From Candidatus Anaerobiospirillum pullistercoris (lineage in GTDB: Bacteria > Pseudomonadota > Gammaproteobacteria > Enterobacterales > Succinivibrionaceae), in contig DXEV01000088.1 of assembly GCA_019114785.1 (NCBI GenBank), forward strand, positions 1 through 64,000: a stretch of 64,000 nt of DNA, in the 5' to 3' direction. Shown here piece by piece: positions 28,880 to 39,500 of this stretch (the first letter of the stretch is position 1; each line of letters starts with the position of its first letter). Position numbers and translations under genes: made by a program. The notes under the pieces are model-generated. The model worked only from the letters and a program-made list of their open reading frames with translations, was not told the DNA's origin and ran no database searches.

Positions 28880-31180
28880 ATGGCGCAACCAGTCAGCGAA
28901 CTTCCCAACCAGAACTTTATCTCTTACTTGAGCAAATACGGACTCAATAGCAATCTGCAATTTGACGAGTATGTGACAAAATCGGCTCGAGATCTCGGTA
29001 TTCAGGCCTTTAACTTTGATCTGCCTCTTCTAGCAAGCTACCGCGAGGAGATTATGAGTGCTGTCGCTAACAATCACTCCACGCTGATTCTACTCACTGG
29101 TCGTGCTGGTGATGGTAAGACTCATTTTTTGCGTCAACTCTTCACTGATCCTGAGAGCATCGGGCATTCTACCGAAGACTGGGAGCGTGTTCCTAACTGC
29201 TGCTTCGATATTAACACCCAAACAGCTAGCGGTACTGTCACCTTTACCCTGATTAAGGATTTCACCAATAATGACAAACCTGCGGACAACGAGCGACTAC
29301 GCAATACTATCGAGCAAATTGTTAGGCAAAATGAGGAAGGCCCAAGCAAGAGTGATCCTAATGAGCACTGTCAAATAGTGATCATTGCTGGCAATCACGG
29401 CAAGATCATGGAGCGCTTCCAAAATCTCTTTAGTGACTCGAGTAAGCAGTCTCAAAGTGTAGGTACATTCATTAGTGCCTTAGAGACCTATATGCTGGAA
29501 CACGATGATCGTCAGCTCAAGGCTCTGCCTTGGGTGCAAAGCCACGATATGTCAGTCTGCTTAGGGGCACCAGAAATTAAGAAGATCTTCGATGACGTGC
29601 TGGGCTCTAAATACTGGCAAAACTGTGAGCACTGCGCGCATGCCTCTTACTGTCCGATTTTGCGTAACCGTGCTGTTATGCGGGATGAGTTGGTTCTCAC
29701 TCGTTTTCTACAGCTGCATGAGCTGATCGTAGATAATGGGCAGCACTTTACTGTGCGTAATATGATGCTTCTTTTAGCCAACGCTATTTTGGGCACTAAC
29801 ACGCAGGAAGCAATGAGCTGCTCATTGGTGGCGGCACAGGAAAACCACTTAAAGCCTCAAGCCATTGAGGGCAGCTCTATTCACGACAATATAGTTGAGC
29901 CAGATTCTCTTTTGGCTTCTAACCCTTTTGACAATATTTTTGGTCTCAATGCCAGTGCCAATAAGTATGAGATCATGAGTCAGGGTAGCGGTAAAGGCTT
30001 TAAGCGCAAAAGTACACTTGCTTTTGCGTCCCAAGAAAAGACCATCCCTATCTTTGCGGATCTCAGATCTATTGCTGTAGGCCAATTTAGTACTAAGCTC
30101 ATCGATGATATGATCCTAGCTGATCACTCCAATAATGCCGATGAGTGTGCTGATATCAATCCTGACCTCTGTGCTCAGTACCAAGAGATAATTAACAAGC
30201 ATGACCATTACGGTTTAAATGCGCGACTGAAGCAGGCATACCATAGGCTCAGTCAAGGACTTCTCAATAACGATGATGTGGACAGTGAAGCGGTCTTAGA
30301 GGCTCTGCACAATATCCAAGAACATCTCAATAGCCTGCATCGCCTCCTATTCTTTACTGTAAAGCATCCTCAGCTTGATAATCTGCAAGACCTGCTTGAC
30401 CCTAAAGGCCAAAGTGCAGCTGCTCCGAGTATAAATTTTTCTCGATCATCGTCATTAGGGCGTGCTGTATCACCGTTCATACGGCGCAACGCCAATCCGT
30501 TGGGAAGATCTTCTACATTAGGAGGAATTGTTAGTGCCAAGGCAGAACCACCTTTATTTGCTCCCTACATGCTGACCGGCTACACCTTCGCTTTGCAATA
30601 CCTAAAGCTGAAGCACACAGCAATGAAACATGTCATTGGAGGCCAAGATCAATCCACTCTTTCGCGGCCAGTAAACATAAAAGCTGCCTTAGATGAGGCC
30701 AGCGCCTTAATGGTGGGGCTTAACCGTGCTTTTACGGGGCTAATGCTTTTGCATGGCGCTGCAGATTTTCTCTACATTACCACTACTAATAAGCTTAACC
30801 CTATGGCGCAAAGTATCCTTTTAGATCGTCAGCGCTACTGCGTTAAGGTTGATTATGAAGGCATTGCGCGGGATGATGCTGTGCGCTTTGAGCTTAATGC
30901 TAATGACCTTGTGGATGTGGTGTTTCATCAAGCCGGTAATGGTAATAGTCGTCTTCACCTGACACCTAAGCTCTTTGAGTATCTGATGTCCTTAGCCTCT
31001 GGCAAGGTTAGTATGTCTTTTTCCAGCGAATGCCATAACGAGCTTGCTGCCTTCAAGGCTAGCATTGCCGCTAAAATCAGCAAACGGTCGGATGAGTTTG
31101 ACCGTGGTGTGTTGGACGTGGAGCAAATGCTTCACAGCGTGCTTGTCTGTAAGCTCAATGCATATGGCGATATAGCCTAG
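28880..31180 (+). CDS. P-loop ATPase, DptF/SspF-like candidate; first gene of the putative defence operon
   Basis: 766 aa; Walker A GRAGDGKT (29099..29122); NCEHCAHASYCPILRN cysteine motif; first of three co-directional large genes ending in an FtsK-like ATPase. Confidence 0.55.
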   Translation: MAQPVSELPNQNFISYLSKYGLNSNLQFDEYVTKSARDLGIQAFNFDLPLLASYREEIMSAVANNHSTLILLTGRAGDGKTHFLRQLFTDPESIGHSTEDWERVPNCCFDINTQTASGTVTFTLIKDFTNNDKPADNERLRNTIEQIVRQNEEGPSKSDPNEHCQIVIIAGNHGKIMERFQNLFSDSSKQSQSVGTFISALETYMLEHDDRQLKALPWVQSHDMSVCLGAPEIKKIFDDVLGSKYWQNCEHCAHASYCPILRNRAVMRDELVLTRFLQLHELIVDNGQHFTVRNMMLLLANAILGTNTQEAMSCSLVAAQENHLKPQAIEGSSIHDNIVEPDSLLASNPFDNIFGLNASANKYEIMSQGSGKGFKRKSTLAFASQEKTIPIFADLRSIAVGQFSTKLIDDMILADHSNNADECADINPDLCAQYQEIINKHDHYGLNARLKQAYHRLSQGLLNNDDVDSEAVLEALHNIQEHLNSLHRLLFFTVKHPQLDNLQDLLDPKGQSAAAPSINFSRSSSLGRAVSPFIRRNANPLGRSSTLGGIVSAKAEPPLFAPYMLTGYTFALQYLKLKHTAMKHVIGGQDQSTLSRPVNIKAALDEASALMVGLNRAFTGLMLLHGAADFLYITTTNKLNPMAQSILLDRQRYCVKVDYEGIARDDAVRFELNANDLVDVVFHQAGNGNSRLHLTPKLFEYLMSLASGKVSMSFSSECHNELAAFKASIAAKISKRSDEFDRGVLDVEQMLHSVLVCKLNAYGDIA

Positions 31181-31217
31181 CGTACCACGTGGTTACATTT
31201 TGAGAGGGGGTTAAACC

Positions 31218-33500
31218 ATGTTAGTTCTTTCTTTATTGCTGCGTGGAGATGTGTGCTGTGCTCCTTTGATGGCGGCCGATACTATTGCTTATGTTGCTGG
31301 TGATAAACCAGATAGCTCACAAGGCCAAGTTCAGGATTATCCTGAGTTATTGAAAGTTTTGCGTGGTAATAATATCGTGGGACAAGATCGAGATAGCCCT
31401 ATACCAGAAGAGCTCCTACAACTTATTATGCGCGTCAAAGACGAAGAAGCTCCGTTCCTAGGGCCGCGTCTGCATTCTTCTCATCCTCTTAAGAACCGTG
31501 ATTTCCTCATAGAAGAGGATATCTTTGGTTTTGGCTTCACCAAAAAGGTTTCACTTGAGGGCTTTGTTTTGACCTTTTTGCAAGTGCTCATTAGTCAGAA
31601 TCCATATGAGCCTTTTGCCTTTGCCAATACCTCCTATTCCCATGGTAGTGAGCAAGATCACCTTGCAAAGCTCAACCCAGAGCATCTATCTGAAACCTCC
31701 TTTATCCGTAGCCGTTTTACCTTGTTACGTCGTTTGGTGCTCAATAATCCTTACGTGGATTTTGTGAGACAGCGTACAGGTAAGACCGAAGAGGAGAGGT
31801 GGTATGAGTGGCAAAAGCTCTTCATCGAGGGTAATACTTGGTTAACGGAAAAATCTAAAGTACTTCAAAAATACAAACCTGAAGACTTAAATTATCTTCG
31901 AGTCCACTTCAGCTCATTTGCTGAATTTGCCCAAGCCTTAGCTTTGCTTAGAAATTGGGTGTTAACCACAGCAGATGATGATCGCTCGTGGTATAACATC
32001 TTTATGTTCCCTCTTGGCCCATGTTTCCTTTTTGCTGAGCTAAATTACGGTATGAGCACGACCACAAATTATTTCTCTTACGAAGGCGTTACTCTCTTTA
32101 CCTTTTTGGCTCGTAGCATTGTTCCAGATGAGCAACGCAATCATGTCGGGCATGAGCTTTATAGCCGCTTTTTTCCTGAAGTCAATCTGCTTAACGAGTT
32201 AGCTACGAATGTAGCTGGCCCTTCGGCTTATGAGGCTCTTGATGCTCTATACTATTTACAGCAACCAGAGCAACGCCGTGCTTATAACGGTTTAACTGAG
32301 GAGAAAGAACAAAAGAAGTATGCCGAGTGGCTTAGAAAAAAGTTAGCAAAACCTGATAACGATAACGATAACGATAACGATAACGATATCGATAACGATA
32401 TCGATAATGATCGTTATGTTGCTCCTAATGTTGCTGTTACTTATAGTGTGAAAACTACCGATTTTTGCCCTGTCCGTCAACACCGCATTTTTACACAACT
32501 GTTTGAGGATATTGCTAATATCCTAGCTATGGAGCTCAACCAGCAGGAGCTCTTTATCTCCTTAGGGCAGATTGGTCTGCTTAATCTCATGGTCTTTGGT
32601 CTCGAGCAATCTAGAGGTGCTCTTTCCGTGGGTATAGGACAGAAAGCCCATTGCGACATCAATATTATCCCTGTAGTCAACCTGTCCCAGAGGGATAGCG
32701 GTATTCGTAAGAGCTCGGTTGAGCGCTGCAAGTATAACAATGAGCTTAACCAGCGCATGCTTCGCCCTTACCTTAAGGCTCACCTGACGCGTTTGGTGGA
32801 AATGGTTGATCCTCAATTGCTGCAAACCTCAGCGCTGAATGCTTCGCAGGTTAACGAGCTTTTGTCCTTGATCTCTGCATTATTCACCTTTAACAGCACT
32901 GGTTTAAGTGTTTTGAGAAGTACTGTGGCCTTCTTGCACTCCAAAGCAGGAACAGCTTTAAAAGCCAATGAAATTCAGAGCTTGCGTCGTAAAAAGCGTA
33001 AGGAGAGTGAAGTCCAGCAAAAGAACGTGAGTTCCGATGAGCTTGCTCAGCTGAATTTGTCCTATAAGCAATTTACCGATTTAGTTTGGGATGCCATGCT
33101 GCTCCAAGAGCGTAACCATGATGACTACCACAATAAGTTTGGAGCCAGTATTGGTTTGGCCAGCTCGAGCATTACCCGTGGTTACTGTTACTACTTCAGT
33201 GACGACTTGCTTCGTACTCTAGTCATGGCTGTGGTGGGACGCTCTAACCATATGCCTTTGGGTCGGTTCTTAGAGCAATTGGATCAGCGGTACCACATTA
33301 TCATTGGGCCGAAGGAGGCTAGAGCCTATTATGCCGAAGGTGCCCCTTTTGCCAACACCTTACCCCTTCAGTCGTTAGATGACGAGTTCACAAAAAATTA
33401 TTGTGCTCTAAGAGACCAATTGGCACGCTTAGGCCTGTTGCAGTCCTTAAGCGATTACTGTGATTTTGTGAAGAACCCTTTTTTCCATGGGCTTGATTAG
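31218..33500 (+). CDS. Uncharacterised protein, DptG-like by position; middle gene of the putative defence operon
   Basis: 760 aa; good RBS (GAGGGGG) upstream; no catalytic motif recognised; contains an NDNDNDND tract. Confidence 0.45.
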   Translation: MLVLSLLLRGDVCCAPLMAADTIAYVAGDKPDSSQGQVQDYPELLKVLRGNNIVGQDRDSPIPEELLQLIMRVKDEEAPFLGPRLHSSHPLKNRDFLIEEDIFGFGFTKKVSLEGFVLTFLQVLISQNPYEPFAFANTSYSHGSEQDHLAKLNPEHLSETSFIRSRFTLLRRLVLNNPYVDFVRQRTGKTEEERWYEWQKLFIEGNTWLTEKSKVLQKYKPEDLNYLRVHFSSFAEFAQALALLRNWVLTTADDDRSWYNIFMFPLGPCFLFAELNYGMSTTTNYFSYEGVTLFTFLARSIVPDEQRNHVGHELYSRFFPEVNLLNELATNVAGPSAYEALDALYYLQQPEQRRAYNGLTEEKEQKKYAEWLRKKLAKPDNDNDNDNDNDIDNDIDNDRYVAPNVAVTYSVKTTDFCPVRQHRIFTQLFEDIANILAMELNQQELFISLGQIGLLNLMVFGLEQSRGALSVGIGQKAHCDINIIPVVNLSQRDSGIRKSSVERCKYNNELNQRMLRPYLKAHLTRLVEMVDPQLLQTSALNASQVNELLSLISALFTFNSTGLSVLRSTVAFLHSKAGTALKANEIQSLRRKKRKESEVQQKNVSSDELAQLNLSYKQFTDLVWDAMLLQERNHDDYHNKFGASIGLASSSITRGYCYYFSDDLLRTLVMAVVGRSNHMPLGRFLEQLDQRYHIIIGPKEARAYYAEGAPFANTLPLQSLDDEFTKNYCALRDQLARLGLLQSLSDYCDFVKNPFFHGLD
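32355..32408 (+). repeat. In-frame GATAAC/GATATC hexanucleotide microsatellite
   Basis: (gataac)x5 gatatc gataac gatatc gataat, encoding DNDNDNDNDNDIDNDIDN. Confidence 0.95.
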
Positions 33501-33561
33501 TTAAGGCTTACAGTAGCTCCCTGTAGTTTCCGTGGAACCATCTTCTTAGGACAGATTTAGT

Positions 33562-36500
33562 ATGTCTACGTCTTATTCTTCCAACCCAAACGATGATGCT
33601 CAGATCTTCACAACAATCACAGAAGATGAGCAGATATACAGCTCTTATGACGATCGCAGCGAAGAGGAAGAGGTCTTAAAAGAGCAGACCTTAGTGCAGC
33701 GTTCTGAAGAGCTCCAGCTCCAAGTATCCTTAAGTGCACAAGAGCAACAACTCTTAGAGGTTAACTGCAAACAACAAGATGAGTTAGCACAAGTGCGCGA
33801 GCGCCTTGCCATGGACTTAATAGCCTTGGCTGGTCGTTACTGCGTGCGTAATTTTTTGCCATCTGTACAAACGCCAGAAGTACAAAGCGATTTAGGCATT
33901 ATCTGCTTTGAGAACTTGGAGCCTAAATATATCTGTCGCATTGCGCGTTACTTGACTCGGGTACAGAGCGATTATCAGCAGCATCAGCTAGCCTTTAGGA
34001 ATGATGTGCGTTGGGATTGTTTGGCGATCACTATCACTCATAAGTCTTTGCAGGGATTAAACTCGTCTGTTTTCTTTGCGCTTAACGATAGCGATTCTTG
34101 GGTGGTACCAGACGAACAGAATGCAGCTTATTGGCGCAATAATAATCCTGCACAAACCCTAAATCTGTGTGCTGTTTTTAGCGGTGAAGCAGAGGATACC
34201 TTGGGTAATTTGCGTCAGCGCATGATCGATACTAACGCGCTTAAACTTTGCCTCGCTAACAAAGACACATTGCAGCAAATTTTGTCGCAGTTACCTTCCG
34301 TGATGTTGCTGGCAGTGGAGCAGGAATTAGATCTTCGTAAGTGGCCACAAATCGGTCTTCTCAATAATGCTATTCAGTTTTTGCATAGAGAAGAACAGTG
34401 CTTAGACTCACTAAGCCTTGTCTTAAGCAATTTGCACGAGATTTTGGGCCTTAATCCGTTGGCGTTGTGCGAATACCTAGCAGAGGTGCTGATCTGCTTT
34501 GCTACATCCCAATATAGATACGACTTAAATGCAGCTATGGGGCTTGCTATGTCTTCCTTGCACTACCCAGCTGATCACACGCTTTTTACGACCGGCAAAG
34601 GCGGCCGTGAATTGACCGACAATAAGTGCAACAAAGTCATAAAGGACATGTGCAGGACTCGTCCTTCCTCCATAGCGGCTAACGTTAATGGTAGCAAGTC
34701 TTTAGATGATCTGTCCCTCGAGTCAATGTATAAAAAGTTGGAGGAACTTTATCCGGAGCCTACTGTTTCTAGTGCTCAAGCAAGCAGCATTTTGACTACA
34801 GAAGAGGCCGCTCTCTGTAAGAATTTCTGGCTAGCCATGCGCAAGAACAATCAACACCACTTGCAGGGTGATACTCAGCTTTCGCAGCGAGAGTTAGAGC
34901 AGGCTTTTGCCTACTTGTGCCGGATTGAGTGGGTCGCTAAATTAGAGCGTTTCTTTGATACGCAAACCACTAATCGCAGTAAGAAGAGACCGCTCAATGA
35001 GCGCACCAATGAACTCTTCCAAAACGAAGGCTCTTCCGACGAACAGTTGACCGCAGAGGAAGAGGAGATCGTTGAGCTTGCTAAGAAAAAATCCACTGAT
35101 CTGTCCGCTGAAGAGCGCAATCAATTGGGGGATTTCTATAACAGCCATCGCTCGATCTTCTCCAAGGATCATGCGATCAGCAAAGAGTGGGAAAAACTGA
35201 TCTACGAACAAACGCAGTTTAACTCCTCCGATTTTATCGTCTCTTTTAGCGAAGCTCTGTTGACCCTATATACCAATAACAATGCTGAAGACGCTCAGCT
35301 GAGCAAGGTGAAACTGGAGCTCGATCTCACTTTAGGCGAGCTCCTAGAGCGTAATTGCAACGTCTTAGCTTACTTCAGTGTGCTCTATGGCCCTCTACTT
35401 AAGCACTTACAGGAGGCGTTAGGTAATCGTTTTGAGATCGTACTTAATGACTCTTTACCTGCCGATGCTCCTAATCCTTTGCTAAATTTCCCTGCTTTTT
35501 TGAAGCAGCACACACCTAGTGGGAGAAAAGACGCCAAGTGGTGTAAAAAGGAAACCAAGACTGCTCTTACCCTTAAGTTTAGGCTCACACCATTTTATGC
35601 TCCAAAGCGCAATGAGGATAAAACAGAGCTAGAGCTAGGGACAACACTGCAATTTACATGGCAATTGCCAGTTAATAGCCCTCGGTTCTATTTCTACACT
35701 GACTTACAGTGCATATTGGAGTCACAGTCCTTGCCTTTGGGCGAATTTGGTCACAACATCTTTACCTCCAAAGGTGCGACCCAAGCCCTTGATCTCATGG
35801 ATCTAAATACCTTCACTCAGTCCGATGGTGGTAAGTTTGAGTCGTTTTTTGCTAATAACCAAGGTTCCATCTCGTCGCAATACTGCCAGACATTGGCAAA
35901 GATGCAGAAGCAATGTCTAGAGCTGCATTATCAGCAAGGTGCTCTCAAACAGACTATCGAGCAAGAGTTGCAAGAGTTTAGCTCATGCTTTGACGACTTT
36001 AAAAAGCGTTACCTCCAAGCCTTAGCACACCTAAATGAATGTGTCTTGTCTTTAGAGGAGATTGAGAGCCTAAGCCATAGCTATACGAAGCTGCAGTTCA
36101 TCCTAGAAAACAGCACTATAGTGCGTGAACAGAACAATCTAGAGCTACGTTCCCTCAGAGCCCTTGCCTCTAAGTTGATAGCTTTAGTGATGAAAGTAGG
36201 TATGGCCTATACTACCGAAATCCCTAATACTGCTCTTTACGTCTACGCTATTGCGACGCCTTTCCATGTAGAGAGCCTTCGCTCTTTTGCTTGCAAGATT
36301 GAGCGGATGAAGGGGGTGCTGCAAGAGATCTTGCTGGCAATTTTTGAGCACCGTGATGTGCTGCCTAATACGGAGCGCAAGGTGTTTTTAGAAGCTTTAA
36401 GACAAGATCTGGCCTTCTACGATGCTCCTGAAGTTTGTCTGAGTGTTAACCAAAATCAGGTGCTTATAGCCACTCAAAGCTTGGGCGGGTACACTCTGTA

Positions 36501-39500
36501 TGAGTCACCAGAGAAGATCAATCTAGATTTAGGCTTTGCATCTATCGATCAAAGACCAAGTCACAACCTGACATTTGCTCAAACTAAGAGTAAAGGTCAG
36601 TTGTATGGCGCGGATATGATGTGCAGTGGTGTCGGAGGTATTGGCAAGGCGAATAGCCTTAGTACGACATATATTGATGGTATCATCAATCAGGTCAAAG
36701 CCTATATCCACTATCGTCCAAATCCTCTGACCCAGTGCACCTTAGTGATTTCGCACTGCAATTTACCAAGCTTTGTCAGCGAATTGTGCTCGCGTCTACA
36801 GAGCGATATCTGCGATGATGACGCCTTAGCTCCTTATTTGCCTCAAAAGCGTTTGAACGTGGTAATTTTGTGCCAAGGGATGGAGCAGGCTCAAGAATTT
36901 AACCACATTTTTGCGCTGGATCAGCTGACCAAGTCTGACTTTGGTAATACCGATTTCATAAAATCGCTGAGCATCAGTATTATTCTTGAGCATCAGTTGG
37001 GTAATATGCGCAACGGTACTCTTAACGAGTATTTAGAGCGCAACAGCATCCAGTTGTCGCAAAATGGCAATTTTTCCAATACAACACTAAAGCGCTTCGG
37101 TCATATTGGCTTAATGGTTCATGCCTTTGATTTTCAGGCTACGTTCCAGTTTGTCGACAAGCCATATCCTGTGCAGGTGGTAAAAGATGGTATTCACTAC
37201 CAACCTGTGCTCATGAACTACAACAAGCAAACGGAGAGTTTGGCTAATAGCCGTTTTGTGATGTGCACAACGTTGCCGCTGAGCAAAATCCAGTATCTGC
37301 ACAGCCTATACTTTCTTCATGGCAATAGGAGTAACTTGGGCTTCTTTAGTATTGCTCGTGACGACTTGAGTACAGCTCTAAATGCTGAAGCTCAAGCTCT
37401 AGCTGGCAAAGATGAAGGGGCGGGTGCTTATCATTGTCCACAAACCATTGCTACTCCGCTTTATGAGCACATTATGAGCGGTAATAATAGCCAAGATCTC
37501 AGGCAAATCGTGGATCGCATCCATGAGCAATGCGATGTGGTGTTTTACCTCGATGACTTAATGAGTCGACAGCAGTTGCAACACATTAAGCCTGATATTG
37601 AGGTGATCTATTACCAAAAGCTCAATAATGCTGCGCTTAATTTCATCGTGGCTTCGACTAGTAGCAATGCCCTTGCTATGCGTTACCTAACAGATCTTGT
37701 AGGTAATTTTGGTATCACTTCACCTATAGCCGAGCGCTGCGTACAGAGTTTTTGCCATGATGCCATTAAGCTCTCAGGTCATATGCTATTACGGGCTCAG
37801 CGTAAAAAGCTATATACCTCCGAACTCATGGGGGTGGTACTGTCTTATTATCTGGCTCAGGGCATGATGCAATGGCTCACTTGCAAATACAGCGGATCCC
37901 CACTTAATACCTATGAGCAATTTTTGTTCTTGGACGATTACAAGGCTCTATTTTTCACTGAACCTCGCTCTGAGAAGAAGCTAATTGCCGATCTCTTAGG
38001 CATACAGGTGATTCGCTATGGCGATCCTCAAAGCCATGGTACAAATAACCAGTATCTGCTGAATCTCATGGTAGTTGAGAGCAAGTTCTTAAGAGCTGAA
38101 GACGCTGGATTAAGCAGGAAGTCGCGAAATCAAGCCAAAAATACGGCTGACTTCCTCTATCGCACCTTTAAAGGTGGTCATCAGACATTGGCAGTGGACT
38201 GCAAGCAATGGCTTAATCGCATTGCTGATTTCTTGCAGGAAAAGAACGATAATAGCGATGATTTTAATAGCATTATGCAATTGATCCGTGCTGGGCAGAT
38301 TGATGTGCTGGTCAACGGCTGTTCTTGTGTCTTTGCGCAACAAACCACCAGTCATAGTAATGATTTGTGGAGCCTTGATGCGAGCGTATTTCCAGACTAT
38401 GGAAAGGTTAATCCAGAGTTCGATTGCCAAGTCCTACAACTGCAATTAGGTCATGGCGCTATCATGCAGGTTCTTGAGGCTTACAGCCAGAACTCTAGCA
38501 GTACCAACAATGCCTTGGCACAACTGCAAAAGCAGTCAGATGAGGCTTATAACACGCTGATCGCCTATCTTGACCACGATGATCAGCGAATAATGCTATC
38601 TACTCAGAACACTCAGGTCGAAGCTGCATACACAGTTCAAAATGTTGCTGAGGTTTTAGAGAGAGAGCAAGATTACGCTCAGAAGTCGGTTGCTCCTGTA
38701 GAGTCTGTTGAAGTAAAGTCTGCAACGGAAAACACGAGTAAAATCTCAGCAGAAGTAGCAGATCCCGCTTCTGTTTGCAATGTTGCTAAAGTCACAGTCG
38801 CAGCTACTGACTCGACTATGACTACAGATAGTGCCGTGTTTAGTGCCAAAACTGACACTCAGCCAACATCAGCAGATGGATCAACGAATGTTGTAGCCAC
38901 TAATACCGTTGCTCAACGCGATAACTTTGCGCAGAACACTATCTCTAAGCAAGGTAGTGTGCAGAATACTGCTTTTGGTGAACAGCAAACGCTTTCGTCA
39001 GTATCATCTACTACTCTGGCAGGTGCAGGAAGTTTAGGTGCGGGTGGTGCTACTCGTTTTAGTTCAGCTACACAGAACGCCAATTTGGGCAAAACGGCAC
39101 TAGGAGTACGTGTTATTACGCGCAATCCCGCACCAAGTACGCAAAATGTCCAGCCTCTAGTAAGAGATAGTGCACTGCAGCCAGCAGGAGCTGCGTCTTG
39201 GAATCAGGCTCAAACAGCAGCAACACAAGCGCAAAAGCTGGGCTCTATGGGCAATAACGAGGATGCTTCTTCTGTTGGTGTTGCTGATAGTCGTGAGCAG
39301 CTGGATTCTTCGCAGTTAAAGTCGCAGCAGCAGACTTTGTCTCAGCAGTCGGTTGCCAAACCTAGTACCACAGGTAAAGGTCACCAACCTAACACTGTTA
39401 TGTCAACTCAGGTTTTACAAGGTACAGAGCTAGACTGCTTCTTAAAAGACAAGATGCCTCAAACCTATGCGGTGCTACATTCAGAGACGCAAGGTACCAA

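Noticed and set aside
32355-32408. Phase-variable ON/OFF switch
   Set aside because: The unit is 6 bp, so slippage preserves the frame; only tract-length change is possible
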